Origin: Chryseobacterium sp. Leaf405
GTDB taxonomy: Bacteria > Bacteroidota > Bacteroidia > Flavobacteriales > Weeksellaceae
Reading direction: 5' to 3'
DNA length: 33,397 nt
NCBI RefSeq assembly: GCF_001425355.1
Contig: NZ_LMQN01000004.1
Location: 1 to 33,397, forward strand
The notes beneath the pieces are model-generated. The model was not told the DNA's origin. It did no database searches and worked only from the letters and a program-made list of their open reading frames with translations. The stretch's first letter is position 1; the number at the start of each line of letters is the position of its first letter. Made by a program: the position numbers and the translations under genes. Shown here in pieces: positions 24,977-33,397 of the stretch.

Positions 24977-26380
24977 TTACATATGGATAGGTCTCTTCCC
25001 TGTAGCATCCAATGCAGCTTCTTTAATAGCTTCGGCATATGTCGGGTGAGCGTGAGAACTTCTTGCAATATCTTCAGCACTTGCACGGAATTCCATAGCA
25101 ATTACGCCTTCTGCGATAAGGTCAGCAGCTCTCGCTCCCACGATGTGCATTCCTAAAACTTCGTCAGTTTTTTCGTCTGCGATAATTTTAACCAAACCGT
25201 CAACATCTCCACTTGCACGGCTTCTTCCTAACGCTCTCATCGGGAAAGAACCTACTTTGTAAGCTACGCCTTCTTCTTTCAATTGCTCTTCAGTTTTACC
25301 AACTCCTGCAACTTCTGGCCAGGTGTAAACAACACCAGGAATCAAGTTGTAATTAACGTGAGGTTTTTGTCCGGCCAACGTTTCAGCAACAAAAACTCCT
25401 TCTTCTTCAGCTTTGTGTGCCAACATTGCCCCTTTGATAACATCTCCGATTGCATAGATATTTGCAACGTTTGTCTGTAAGTGATCGTTTGTTTTTACTC
25501 TTCCTCTTTCGTCAAGTTCTACCCCTGCTTTCTCCAATCCAAGTCCGTCTGTGAAAGGTTTTCTACCTACAGAAACTAAACAGTAATCTCCTTCAACGGT
25601 TACTTCTTCTCCTTTCTTATCTTTAGCAGTGATTTTTACAGTATCTCCATTTCTTTCAACTGCAGAAACTGCTGTAGAAAGCATGAATTTCATTCCTTGT
25701 TTTTTAAGAACTTTAGTCAATTCCTTGCTTAAAGCTCCATCCATTGTAGGAATAATTTTGTCCATAAACTCAACCACAGTTACCTGAGCTCCTAATCTCA
25801 AATAAACTGAACCTAATTCAAGACCGATAACTCCACCACCGATAACTACCAAATGTTTAGGAATTTCTTTAAGATTTAAAGCTTCCGTAGAAGTAATTAC
25901 TCTTTCTTTATCTAGGGTAATGAAAGGTAAAGTAGTTGGTTTAGAACCCGTTGCAATGATTGTATATTTAGAATCGATCGTTTCTGTAGAACCGTCGTTT
26001 TTAGTAACTTTAATCTGAGTAGCAGATTCAAAACTTCCAACACCTTCAAAAACAGTAATTTTGTTTTTGTTCATCAGATAATTGATTCCGTCTGTATTTT
26101 GTTTTACTACCTCATTTTTACGCTCGATCATTCTTGCGATATCAGCCTGAGGCTCGTTGATAATGATTCCGTGACCTGCAAAATTGTGTTTTGCATTCTC
26201 AAAATGCTCAGAACTGTCTAAAAGCGCTTTTGACGGAATACATCCCACGTTAAGGCAAGTTCCTCCTAAAGTTGGATATTTTTCAATAATGGCTACTGTG
26301 AAACCTAATTGTGCAGCACGAATTGCAGCAACATAACCACCAGGACCGGAACCGATTACGGTAACATCGAATTGACTCAT
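24977..26380 (-). CDS. lpdA: dihydrolipoyl dehydrogenase (E3)
   Basis: FAD-dependent disulfide oxidoreductase that reoxidises dihydrolipoyl groups of pyruvate or 2-oxoglutarate dehydrogenase or the glycine cleavage system, passing electrons to NAD+. The 467-residue chain has the FAD site GSGPGGYVAAIRAAQLG (about 10-27), the redox pair Cys42-Cys47 in GGTCLNVGCIPSK, the NAD site VVIGGGVIGLELGSVYLRLG, and the C-terminal dimer motif HAHPTYAEAIKEAA with the catalytic His-Glu pair. It stands alone with promoter box and terminator, and no E1/E2 gene is nearby, so it may serve several complexes. Confidence 0.96.
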   Translation of the reverse strand: MSQFDVTVIGSGPGGYVAAIRAAQLGFTVAIIEKYPTLGGTCLNVGCIPSKALLDSSEHFENAKHNFAGHGIIINEPQADIARMIERKNEVVKQNTDGINYLMNKNKITVFEGVGSFESATQIKVTKNDGSTETIDSKYTIIATGSKPTTLPFITLDKERVITSTEALNLKEIPKHLVVIGGGVIGLELGSVYLRLGAQVTVVEFMDKIIPTMDGALSKELTKVLKKQGMKFMLSTAVSAVERNGDTVKITAKDKKGEEVTVEGDYCLVSVGRKPFTDGLGLEKAGVELDERGRVKTNDHLQTNVANIYAIGDVIKGAMLAHKAEEEGVFVAETLAGQKPHVNYNLIPGVVYTWPEVAGVGKTEEQLKEEGVAYKVGSFPMRALGRSRASGDVDGLVKIIADEKTDEVLGMHIVGARAADLIAEGVIAMEFRASAEDIARSSHAHPTYAEAIKEAALDATGKRPIHM

Positions 26381-26421
26381 TTTACTTTATAGTTTTTATT
26401 ATTTATCTTTCTTAATTATTA

Positions 26422-26429
26422 CAAATTTA
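26422..26429 (-). promoter_or_regulatory. putative -7 element of lpd promoter
   Basis: The minus strand reads TAAATTTG, 41 bases above the lpd ATG. No -33 TTTG was found at normal spacing. Confidence 0.5.
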
Positions 26430-26487
26430 ACGATTAATTACCACGTGAGAAAGTGAGATTTGTCAAATTTAATAGAGAAGTCTTTAA

Positions 26488-26838
26488 TTATAAATCCACA
26501 TTCAATTTCCCCTGTCCAAAAGTTCCTGAACTATCGAAATATGAACCTCCATAAACATACCACTCAAGACTTTCCAAAAATTCCACTGCATTTTCAGGCG
26601 TTATTTGTGAACGGTCTTTTTTAGAAACGATTCCTTTGTACCATCTTCCTGATTTGGGAAAGCTTTCAAATTCAACAAAATAATGAATCCATATTCTCTG
26701 GCATAATTTGCATTGTTGAATGCTAACTTCTGCATATCTTCCGTTGGTATGATCAATTCCTAATTCAGAACTTCTGTATTCGGTATAATTTGAGTCGGGT
26801 TTTTCGCAGGCACATCCTATTTTCTGGACTTTATTCAT
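26488..26838 (-). CDS. small cysteine-containing protein of unknown function
   Basis: The 116-residue soluble protein has two cysteine pairs, Cys9/Cys11 (CAC) and Cys43/Cys46 (CKLC), that could form one zinc site. Between and after them are conserved-looking aromatic segments (QRIWIHYFVEFESFPKSGRW and ESLEWYVYGGSYFDSSG). I do not recognise the family. It has a TAnnTTTG box 38 bases above its ATG and is separated from both neighbours, so it is probably monocistronic. Confidence 0.75.
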   Translation of the reverse strand: MNKVQKIGCACEKPDSNYTEYRSSELGIDHTNGRYAEVSIQQCKLCQRIWIHYFVEFESFPKSGRWYKGIVSKKDRSQITPENAVEFLESLEWYVYGGSYFDSSGTFGQGKLNVDL

Positions 26839-26876
26839 TGATGGAATCTTGATTTCTAAATAAAAATTATTAGCGA

Positions 26877-26884
26877 CAAAGGTA
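26877..26884 (-). promoter_or_regulatory. putative -7 element for the 26488-26838 gene
   Basis: The minus strand reads TACCTTTG, matching TAnnTTTG, between the glycosyltransferase stop and this gene's ATG. Confidence 0.5.
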
Positions 26885-26900
26885 AGAAAAGTATATAAAA

Positions 26901-27983
26901 TTATTTTGACATTAAATCAATCAAAACCTTTTCATATTGATCTAAAATAATATTTTTTGAGAATCTCGATTTAATAGAATTCTGAATAGATTCTCTATTA
27001 TACGATTCATGCAGAAGACTCATGATTTTCTGTGCAAAATCTTCATGATTTTCAATATCTGCAATTTCACCGTTCGTATCATCCTGAATAATTTCATTAA
27101 TTCCTCCGGGACAATTATTGGCTAAAGAATACGTTCCGCAAGCTCCTGCTTCCAATAAAACATTCGGAAAACCTTCATATCTCGACGATAGAATAAACAA
27201 GTCTGCATACTTCAAAAATTGATACGGATTTTCCTGTCTTCCATGAAAAACAACATTTTTTAACCCAAGAAAATCTTTCATTTGATGAAGAATTTCACGA
27301 TCCTGTCCATCTCCTAAAATGTGAAGAATAATATTTTCATTTTTAAGTCTGGAAAAAACTTTCAGTAAATTATCAAAACCCTTTCTTGCAGATAAATTTC
27401 CGACGGCAACTACATTTTTATAATTGTATTTAAAACTTTCGGGTTTTATGGATGTCTCTAATTTCGCATTAATAAAATCAAAATCTACAGGATTATTGAT
27501 CTTCACAATTTTACTTTGTTTAATACTGAAATTATCAACCAAATCCTTCTTCATATCATCACTTTGTGCAATGATTCTCTGATAGTTATTGTAAAAATTA
27601 TAGAAAAATTTTATCTCTTTTCGGGTAACGTGCTGAGTTACGACATTTGTTTCTCTGGCAATAAATTTTGTTTTCGGGAAAAGTTTGATAAATAATGAGA
27701 GATAAGCATTTACTTCTCCAAAACCAGAAAATACAATATCCGGTTTTCTTCGGTAGATTTCCCTTAAAATCGGTTTTAAAGAATGTCGGATTCGTTCTGT
27801 ATTGACATCAATAATTTCGACATCTTTTTCAAGAAAGTTTAAATAACCGCCTCGTTTACGTAAAAGCAAAATCTTAGGTTCAAATCGATCTCGGGAAAGA
27901 TGATTCGCAATGGTAGTAACGATTCTTTCTGCTCCTCCGGTTTCCAAATCCGGCAGAATAAATATGACAGATATTTTTTTCAT
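26901..27983 (-). CDS. glycosyltransferase, GT4 family
   Basis: Retaining GT-B glycosyltransferase of the GT4 group. The 360-residue protein has the N-terminal acceptor-side loop LPDLETGGAERIVTTIANHL, the donor-domain start VVAVGNLSARKGFDNLLKVF, and the E-x7-E nucleotide-sugar motif in SSRYEGFPNVLLEAG (about 265-280). No membrane segment is present, so it should be cytoplasmic or peripherally bound. Donor and acceptor are unknown; lipopolysaccharide or capsule sugars are the usual products. It starts ten or so bases after the restored end of the PH-like gene, as third gene after recQ, though no functional link to RecQ is evident. Confidence 0.9.
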   Translation of the reverse strand: MKKISVIFILPDLETGGAERIVTTIANHLSRDRFEPKILLLRKRGGYLNFLEKDVEIIDVNTERIRHSLKPILREIYRRKPDIVFSGFGEVNAYLSLFIKLFPKTKFIARETNVVTQHVTRKEIKFFYNFYNNYQRIIAQSDDMKKDLVDNFSIKQSKIVKINNPVDFDFINAKLETSIKPESFKYNYKNVVAVGNLSARKGFDNLLKVFSRLKNENIILHILGDGQDREILHQMKDFLGLKNVVFHGRQENPYQFLKYADLFILSSRYEGFPNVLLEAGACGTYSLANNCPGGINEIIQDDTNGEIADIENHEDFAQKIMSLLHESYNRESIQNSIKSRFSKNIILDQYEKVLIDLMSK

Positions 27984-28081
27984 CAGTGTAAAGTTAATAA
28001 AAAGTTTTATTAACCTTCAAACCCAACTCTTCAAAAATAGGAAGAATCTCGTTAATATTTTCTACATTTAAAAAAGCATAT

Positions 28082-28549
28082 TTATCCTCTTTGAAATTCA
28101 TTCCCTCTCGTTTTTAACAATGAAAATGCTTCATCATTTTTTCCAAAAATATTTTCGGGTTCTCCAAAGATTATATTTCCAAAAAAATTACCATTCATCT
28201 CTGCTGTAACTTGGTTGATTTCGTTCAATTCTCTAAACTTTATAATTTTTCCACTTCCTTTTTTAGCAACAATAATCCTTTGATTTGTTATCAGGTAACA
28301 ATTATTCTTAAGTTTAATATATTTTAAAATCCATCTGCCAAAAGTAATATATATTGCAGTAGCAAAAATTACCATTCCAATAATTGGAAATAGCCCAAAA
28401 TCAGAATTTAGAATATTTATTACAAAAAATATGGAAATTGCTAAATAAAAAACTGAAAATATAATTCTTAATTTCTCAGTCATATTAAAAAAGAAACTCT
28501 TCCGAGGAAGAATTTCTTTCAATATTATTTCGTTATTATTTAAAATCAT
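28082..28549 (-). CDS. membrane protein with PH-like C-terminal domain, probably frameshifted near its end
   Basis: The frame gives 155 residues from ATG 28549, one base after the recQ stop; the frame extends to a TTG at 28561 inside recQ. Two hydrophobic segments (about 31-46 and 50-68) precede a soluble beta-rich part (NNCYLITNQRIIVAKKGSGK, then IIKFRELNEINQV) like the bacterial PH/YdbS-type domains. The last nine residues (TRGNEFQRG) look non-native. A one-base shift at 28102-28116 opens a continuation (GMNFKEDKYAFLNVENINEI and on) that ends at TAA 27996-27994, giving about 184 residues. The function is unknown. The gene is probably co-transcribed with recQ and the glycosyltransferase. Confidence 0.75.
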   Translation of the reverse strand: MILNNNEIILKEILPRKSFFFNMTEKLRIIFSVFYLAISIFFVINILNSDFGLFPIIGMVIFATAIYITFGRWILKYIKLKNNCYLITNQRIIVAKKGSGKIIKFRELNEINQVTAEMNGNFFGNIIFGEPENIFGKNDEAFSLLKTRGNEFQRG

Positions 28550-28550
28550 T

Positions 28551-30755
28551 TTAATTTGCAACGTCGCTGATGAATTTTATTCTCAGCATTCTTACCTCTT
28601 CATCGGATAATTCGTCTCCAAACTCATCCAATAATACTTTCATACTGTCGCTTTCAGATTCGGTCATAAATTCCATGAATCCGTCTACAATATCTTCGTC
28701 AAAATTATCTTCGATATAATAATCTATATTCAATTTAGTTCCTTGATAAACAATGCGTTCCATTTCTTTCAACAATTCATCCATTGAAATGTTTTTGGCT
28801 CTTGCAATATCTTCAAGGTCAATCTTCTTATCCGTACTCTGAATGATGAAAACTTTATGGCTTGATTTATTTGCCACCTGTTTCATCACCATATCCTGAG
28901 TACGTTCGATATTATTCTCTTCTACATATTTACTGATAAAATCGGCGAATTCCTTACCGTATTTTTTAGCTTTTCCTTCTCCGACTCCGTAGATTTTTGC
29001 AATTTCTTCAACCGTGATAGGATATTGAACCGTCATATCTTCCAAACTCGGTTCCATGAAAACCGTGTAAGGCGGAATTCCGTGCTTTTTGGCTACTTTT
29101 TTCTGTAATTCTTTTAACAAAGCAAAAAGATTCTGATCCAAACCGCCTGCTGACTGCATTTGAACCTGATCGCTTTCAGCTTTAGTCTGAGAAAGATCAA
29201 ACTCCCTGTCTTCAGCAATCATGAATGAATGTTCAAACTTACCATTCAAAGCTAATCTGCCTTTTTCGGAAATTTTTAAAACGCCATATGTTTCAATATC
29301 TTTTTGAAGGAAATTCTGAACAGTTGCCTGTCTTAAAATAGTTTTCCAATGATTATCCGTTTCCTCTTTTCCAAAACCAAAATAAGAAGTCTGTTCTAAT
29401 TTATAAGACTTTGTCACTGCATTTTCTTTCCCCATAATAACGGAAATCAAATCTTTAGACTTAAATTTTTCTCCGGTTTCTTTGATCAGTTCCAGAGCTT
29501 TTTTCAAATCATCGGTTGCATCTTTCAATTTTGGCGGATTTGATGCATTGTCGCACATTTTTGCGCCGTCCCCTTTTTCGGGATCAAAATTTTCACCAAA
29601 ATAATATAAAATATACTGTCTTCTGCTCATTGAAGTTTCGGCATAGCCAACCACTTCATTCAATAACTGCAAACCGATTTCTCTTTCAGAAACAGGTTTT
29701 TGAGCAAGAAATTTCTCTAATTTTTCAATATCCTTTGGGTCATAAAAAGCTAAGCAGTGACCTTCTCCTCCATCACGCCCAGCACGTCCTGTTTCCTGAT
29801 AATAGCTCTCCAAGGATTTCGGGAAATCATAGTGAATTACGAAACGTACATCAGGTTTATCGATTCCCATTCCAAATGCAATCGTTGCGACAATAACATC
29901 GGCATCTTCCATCAAGAATTTATCCTGATTGGCAACTCTCACTTTCTGATCAAGTCCTGCATGATACGGAAGTGCATTCACTCCATTTACCTGCAAAAGC
30001 TGAGCAAATTCTTCAACTTTTCTTCGGCTCAAACAATATACAATCCCGGATTTCCCTTTATGTTGATTGATAAATTTTACAATTTCTCTATCGACATTTA
30101 CTTTCGGACGCACTTCATAATAAAGGTTTGCCCTGTTGAAACTTTCCTTAAAAACTAATGCATTGACCATTCCCAAAGTTTTCTGGATATCATCCTGAAC
30201 TTTAGGCGTTGCAGTTGCCGTTAAAGCAATAACGGGAACATCTGCAATTCTGTCAATGATTGATTTTAAATTTCTGTATTCCGGGCGGAAATCGTGTCCC
30301 CATTCTGAAATACAGTGAGCCTCGTCGATAGCCACGAAAGAAATCTTTACATCTTTTAAAAATTCCAGATAATCTTCTTTAATTAAAGATTCCGGAGCTA
30401 CATATAATAGTTTGGTTTTACCACTCTTGATATCATCGAAAACCTGTTTGGTCTGCGTTTTATTTAATGATGAATTTAAAACATGCGCTACCCCGTCCTC
30501 AGATGAAAGACCGTTTACCGCATCTACCTGATTCTTCATTAACGCTATTAGGGGTGAAACTACAATTGCCGTACCTTCCGAAATAAGTGCCGGAAGCTGG
30601 TAACACAAGGATTTTCCACCGCCCGTGGGCATTAAAACAAATATATCTTTACCATTTAAAAGATTTTCTATAATTTGTTCTTGCTGACCTTTAAAAGTGG
30701 AAAAACCGAAGTATTTTTTCAACTCGCCTGATAAATTGGCATTTTTTGCGCTCAT
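28551..30755 (-). CDS. recQ: ATP-dependent DNA helicase RecQ
   Basis: 3'-5' superfamily 2 helicase for recombination and repair of stalled forks. The 734-residue protein shows Walker [15 protein letters not shown] (Lys48), the DEAH box in [20 protein letters not shown], motif [22 protein letters not shown] and [10 protein letters not shown], then an RQC winged-helix region, and a C-terminal HRDC domain (about 540-600, [20 protein letters not shown] and on). The four zinc cysteines of the E. coli RQC region are not kept: the segment [14 protein letters not shown] to [11 protein letters not shown] has only one Cys. It heads a minus-strand unit and diverges from kdsD. Confidence 0.96.
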   Translation of the reverse strand: MSAKNANLSGELKKYFGFSTFKGQQEQIIENLLNGKDIFVLMPTGGGKSLCYQLPALISEGTAIVVSPLIALMKNQVDAVNGLSSEDGVAHVLNSSLNKTQTKQVFDDIKSGKTKLLYVAPESLIKEDYLEFLKDVKISFVAIDEAHCISEWGHDFRPEYRNLKSIIDRIADVPVIALTATATPKVQDDIQKTLGMVNALVFKESFNRANLYYEVRPKVNVDREIVKFINQHKGKSGIVYCLSRRKVEEFAQLLQVNGVNALPYHAGLDQKVRVANQDKFLMEDADVIVATIAFGMGIDKPDVRFVIHYDFPKSLESYYQETGRAGRDGGEGHCLAFYDPKDIEKLEKFLAQKPVSEREIGLQLLNEVVGYAETSMSRRQYILYYFGENFDPEKGDGAKMCDNASNPPKLKDATDDLKKALELIKETGEKFKSKDLISVIMGKENAVTKSYKLEQTSYFGFGKEETDNHWKTILRQATVQNFLQKDIETYGVLKISEKGRLALNGKFEHSFMIAEDREFDLSQTKAESDQVQMQSAGGLDQNLFALLKELQKKVAKKHGIPPYTVFMEPSLEDMTVQYPITVEEIAKIYGVGEGKAKKYGKEFADFISKYVEENNIERTQDMVMKQVANKSSHKVFIIQSTDKKIDLEDIARAKNISMDELLKEMERIVYQGTKLNIDYYIEDNFDEDIVDGFMEFMTESESDSMKVLLDEFGDELSDEEVRMLRIKFISDVAN

Positions 30756-30770
30756 CTAATTTTCTATTGC

Positions 30771-30778
30771 TAAATTTG
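30771..30778 (+). promoter_or_regulatory. candidate -7 element for kdsD
   Basis: TAAATTTG matches TAnnTTTG on the plus strand but is 134 bases above ATG 30913, giving a long leader. A TTTG 22 bases upstream is wider than usual. No nearer box matches. Confidence 0.35.
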
Positions 30779-30787
30779 CATCTAACC

Positions 30788-30795
30788 CAAAGATA
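30788..30795 (-). promoter_or_regulatory. putative -7 element of recQ promoter
   Basis: The minus strand reads TATCTTTG, 32 bases above the recQ ATG. It lies ten bases from the plus-strand box, so the two divergent promoters would overlap. Confidence 0.5.
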
Positions 30796-30912
30796 ATAAA
30801 TTTCTGCTTAACATAAAAGTAAACAAATTTATATTAGCAAAATTTGTATTAAAAGATTCTTTAAAACATAATGCTTTTACGGCATTATTTTATATTTTTT
30901 ATTAAAGTAAAA

Positions 30913-31872
30913 ATGGAAAAAGCCAATATTATTTCAATAGCAAAAACTACTTTAGAAATAGAAATTTCAGAACTTGAAAAATTAAAAAACAGAATTAATG
31001 ATGATTTTGTCAAAGCTGTTGAGATTATTCATGCTGCAAAAGGAAAGCTTATTGTAGTAGGAATTGGAAAATCGGCTCATGTAGGAAATAAAATCGTGGC
31101 AACCCTTAATTCTACGGGTACTCCATCACAATTTCTTCATGCTTCGGAAGCTATCCATGGTGATCTTGGCGTTATCCAGAAACAGGATATTGTATTGTGT
31201 ATTTCCAATTCGGGAAACTCTGCGGAAATTGTAAACCTTCTTCCTTATTTAAAAGATTATTCTTCCGCATTAATCGGAATGACCGGAAATAAATCAAGCA
31301 AACTTGCCGAATATTCTGAAGTTATTTTAGATACTCATGTGGATATGGAAGCCTGCCCAAATAAATTGGCCCCGACAAGTTCCACCACTTTACAAATGGC
31401 GCTGGGAGATGCTTTGGCAATTACTTTAATGGAAATAAATAATTTTCAGGCAAATGATTTTGCAAAATTTCATCCGGGTGGAAGTTTAGGTAAAAATTTA
31501 ATTTCCAAAGTTGATGATTTTGTTTCTTCACAAAAACCTCAGGTAACGGAAAATGAAACGGTGAAAGATGTTATTATTTCGATCAGCAGTTCACGACACG
31601 GAATCACGGTGGTAACTCAAGAAAATGAAATTATCGGTGTAATTACAGACGGAGATTTGAGGAGAATGCTGATGAAAGGTGACGATATTTCTAAAGTTTT
31701 AGCAAAAGATATTATGTCTGCCAATCCAAAAACGATTGAGAAAACAGCTCTGGCAAAAGATGCTATGAAAGTTTTAAAAGAAAACAACATCGGGCAGCTT
31801 ATCGTAACAGAAAACGGAAAATATTTCGGAATTATTGATCTTCATAAGCTGCTTGATGAAGGTATCAATTAA
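30913..31872 (+). CDS. kdsD: D-arabinose 5-phosphate isomerase (KpsF/GutQ family)
   Basis: Converts ribulose 5-phosphate to arabinose 5-phosphate, the first step to KDO for lipopolysaccharide, in the cytoplasm. A SIS sugar-isomerase domain (about 35-165, with VVGIGKSAHVGNKIVATLNS and SNSGNSAEIVNLLPYLK) is followed by NDFAKFHPGGSLGK and two CBS domains (about 205-319, DGDLRRML and GIIDLHKLL). The frame is open to an ATG at 30871, but the 14 extra residues are hydrophobic and unlike the family, so ATG 30913 (MEKANIISIAK, 319 residues) is preferred. An unknown gene follows after 11 bases. Confidence 0.94.
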   Translation: MEKANIISIAKTTLEIEISELEKLKNRINDDFVKAVEIIHAAKGKLIVVGIGKSAHVGNKIVATLNSTGTPSQFLHASEAIHGDLGVIQKQDIVLCISNSGNSAEIVNLLPYLKDYSSALIGMTGNKSSKLAEYSEVILDTHVDMEACPNKLAPTSSTTLQMALGDALAITLMEINNFQANDFAKFHPGGSLGKNLISKVDDFVSSQKPQVTENETVKDVIISISSSRHGITVVTQENEIIGVITDGDLRRMLMKGDDISKVLAKDIMSANPKTIEKTALAKDAMKVLKENNIGQLIVTENGKYFGIIDLHKLLDEGIN

Positions 31873-31883
31873 CTTTCGATGAT

Positions 31884-32378
31884 ATGGCGGTTGTTTACAT
31901 CATCATTATTTTCATTTTTCTCCTTAAAAAATTTTTAGATAAACAGTCGGAATCATCTCCTGTTCAGGGGCACTTTTTGCAGGAGGAAAAAATTAATAAT
32001 GAAGAAAATTATGACCAATATTGCGATGATCACTTTGAGCTTTTAATAAAGACTTTAATTTTCTGTACTTATAATCCTGATCAATTTGGCTCTGTTCCTT
32101 ATGAAGTAGCCTGTATACGAAGTTTGAAAGAAGATTTTGATGATATTTTTGAAGGAAATTGGTTTGAATGCCTGTTCAGAACTCAACTCATCGAAGAAAA
32201 TCTAAGACATAAGTTATTGGCTTTAAAGCAAACCATATCTTTAATACCTGATAACGACTGGCTTTTTGAAACCATAAACCTTAACGACAATGCACATTGG
32301 AAAGAAATCAACAGAATAGCAGAAGAACTATTAACGGATCTGAAAATAGAACAGAGAACTTACGATATTGATTATTAA
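31884..32378 (+). CDS. unknown protein with one N-terminal membrane helix
   Basis: The 164-residue protein starts with a strongly hydrophobic helix (about 2-15, AVVYIIIIFIFLLK), a short polar linker, and an acidic, mostly helical domain (from about residue 45) rich in Glu, Asp, Trp and Phe (DHFELLIKTLIFCTYNPDQF, DDIFEGNWFECLFRTQLIEE). I do not recognise the family and see no catalytic motif. It begins 11 bases after kdsD, so it is probably co-transcribed with it, while tatC below has its own promoter box. Confidence 0.75.
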   Translation: MAVVYIIIIFIFLLKKFLDKQSESSPVQGHFLQEEKINNEENYDQYCDDHFELLIKTLIFCTYNPDQFGSVPYEVACIRSLKEDFDDIFEGNWFECLFRTQLIEENLRHKLLALKQTISLIPDNDWLFETINLNDNAHWKEINRIAEELLTDLKIEQRTYDIDY

Positions 32379-32420
32379 ACTTCCTCATCATAACGTCCCG
32401 CTTTACTGAAACTTTTTTCA

Positions 32421-32428
32421 TAAATTTG
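32421..32428 (+). promoter_or_regulatory. putative -7 element of tatC promoter
   Basis: TAAATTTG matches TAnnTTTG and lies 20 bases above GTG 32449 (38 above ATG 32467). Transcription from here would leave a leader of about 15 bases before the GTG. Confidence 0.5.
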
Positions 32429-32448
32429 AGCCTTAAAATAAATATTCT

Positions 32449-33270
32449 GTGAGTGATGCTAAAGACATGTCCTTCCTTGGGCATATTGGGGAATTAAGAG
32501 GCCATCTCATCCGCTCGATTCTTGCTATTGTGGTTGCGGCATTTATTGTCGGCTTTAATATCAACTGGATTATGGATCACATCTTTTTTGGTCCAACGAG
32601 AAATGATTTTCCGACGTTTAAACTTGTTAATCACTTTTCACGACTGATTTTAGGGGAAGACAGCATTCATCTTCCGAAAGATTTTCCGGTGCGTGCCAGT
32701 AAGCTCTATCAGCAGTTTAATGTAATGATGGCTGTTTCCATTTTTGGGGGTATGGTGGGTGCATTTCCTTATATTGTTTGGGAACTTTGGCGATTTATCG
32801 GTCCTGCATTGCATCCAAAAGAAAGAAAAAATTCGATCTTTATCATTAATGCGGTATGGATTTTATTTATGACCGGTGTGTTATGCGGATATTATCTTAT
32901 TCTTCCGTTTGCCGTTAACTTTGGGGTTATTTTTAAGATCTCAGATATTATCGTTCCGCTTTATGACCTTAGTGATTACACGACATTATTTTTACAGGTC
33001 GTTTTGGGAATGGGAGCCATTTTCCTCTTTCCGGTATTGATTTATTTCCTTACTTCCATCGGGATTTTAAATCCGACTTTTATGAGAACCTACCGCCGTC
33101 ATGCGATTGTTTTGATCATGGTTGTGGCAGCAATTATTACTCCAGCCGATGTTTTGAGTATGATTATGGCTGCAATGCCATTGCTTTTACTGTATGAATT
33201 CAGTATCCTAATGTGTGCTTACACTTATAAAAAAGCACAGAAAGCAGCAGGGAATTTGCCGACTGTCTAG
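32449..33270 (+). CDS. tatC: Sec-independent protein translocase subunit TatC
   Basis: Multi-spanning inner-membrane receptor of the twin-arginine translocation pathway, which exports folded proteins with RR signal peptides. The 273-residue protein has the conserved N-terminus MSFLGHIGELRGHLIRSI, the periplasmic loop region and FPYIVWELWRFIGPALHPKE, TM segments (about six), and a final LSMIMAAMPLLLLYEFSILM. A GTG start at 32449 gives MSDAKDMSFLG; ATG 32467 would remove six residues and is also acceptable. TatA/B genes are not in the window. A terminator follows at 33305. Confidence 0.95.
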   Translation: MSDAKDMSFLGHIGELRGHLIRSILAIVVAAFIVGFNINWIMDHIFFGPTRNDFPTFKLVNHFSRLILGEDSIHLPKDFPVRASKLYQQFNVMMAVSIFGGMVGAFPYIVWELWRFIGPALHPKERKNSIFIINAVWILFMTGVLCGYYLILPFAVNFGVIFKISDIIVPLYDLSDYTTLFLQVVLGMGAIFLFPVLIYFLTSIGILNPTFMRTYRRHAIVLIMVVAAIITPADVLSMIMAAMPLLLLYEFSILMCAYTYKKAQKAAGNLPTV

Positions 33271-33303
33271 AAATAATTTTTAATTGAATACTTTTAAAAT
33301 ATA

Positions 33304-33335
33304 TTCCCGCAGATTGATTCTGTGGGATTTCTTTT
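33304..33335 (+). terminator. terminator after tatC
   Basis: TCCCGCAGA (33305-33313) pairs with TCTGTGGGA (33319-33327) with one G-U pair, followed by TTTCTTTT. Confidence 0.7.
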
Positions 33336-33357
33336 GAATTATTTAATGCTGTCGCAT

Positions 33358-33397
33358 TCATTTTTTTTTTGGTTTCGGCGGCGGTAAAGCCGCCGCC
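33358..33397 (-). CDS. possible C-terminal end of a minus-strand gene (partial)
   Basis: From the window edge the minus strand reads AAALPPPKPKKK and a TGA at 33360-33358. A proline/lysine-rich tail of this kind is common at protein ends, and it would be convergent with tatC, sharing the hairpin region between them. The stretch is far more GC-rich than its surroundings and can also fold (GGCGGCG pairing with CGCCGCC), so a hairpin is the alternative. Twelve codons are too few to decide. Confidence 0.3.
   Translation of the reverse strand, partial: AAALPPPKPKKK

Noticed and set aside
26442..26447. CACGTG palindrome above lpd
   Set aside because: A six-base palindrome by itself is expected by chance in a window this size and has no partner sites.
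30871..30912. N-terminal extension of kdsD from ATG 30871
   Set aside because: The extra 14 residues (MLLRHYFIFFIKVK) do not fit the soluble KpsF/GutQ family; ATG 30913 gives the normal start.

Overview
The window looks like a chromosomal segment of a flavobacterium close to Chryseobacterium. It is AT-rich, and many genes are preceded by a TAnnTTTG element, the Bacteroidota -7 promoter box, instead of a sigma-70 -10 box; Shine-Dalgarno sequences are weak. The gene content also fits: a two-gene ssb/HRDC unit, RecQ without its zinc ligands, kdsD followed by tatC, and a cyanophycin gene set. No rRNA, tRNA, CRISPR array, transposase or phage gene was seen.

Layout. (1) 31-4692: cyanophycin module, with cphA on the minus strand diverging from cyanophycinase (cphB) and an isoaspartyl peptidase/asparaginase, so synthesis and both degradation steps lie together. 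(2) 4727-5896: a small YtxH-like membrane protein behind a possible sigma-54 promoter, then a methyltransferase broken by a one-base frameshift. (3) 5999-8309: hisS, then a minus-strand ssb and HRDC-protein pair. (4) 8481-11554: a close-packed plus-strand run of an HPP membrane protein, a zinc-ribbon protein, a TIGR01777 epimerase, NudK and a secreted protein. (5) 11608-14947: an Lrp/AsnC regulator, then a cobalamin riboswitch controlling metE (B12-independent methionine synthase). (6) 14995-16133: a very AT-rich two-gene cassette whose first gene resembles the Abi-alpha (DUF4393) abortive-infection family; this is the best candidate for an accessory, possibly defensive, system. (7) 16341-17160: a J-domain/KTSC protein and two copies of an imperfect palindromic intergenic repeat. 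(8) 17290-23596: a tetR-tolC-adaptor-RND efflux operon with a repeated operator-like motif around its promoter. (9) 23882-26838: cvfB-like RNA-binding protein, lpd and a small cysteine-containing protein. (10) 26901-30755: recQ, a membrane PH-like protein that appears frameshifted, and a GT4 glycosyltransferase, all on the minus strand. (11) 30913-33270: kdsD, an unknown protein and tatC.

Most genes are housekeeping and recognisable. The points most worth a second look are the Abi-alpha cassette, two frameshifts at short homopolymers (near 5662 and 28102-28116) plus a weaker third case (24803-24905), the palindromic repeats at 16871-17160, the possible sigma-54 promoter at 4727, and the operator array at 23601-23676. 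All family assignments come from reading motifs by eye, not from database searches.
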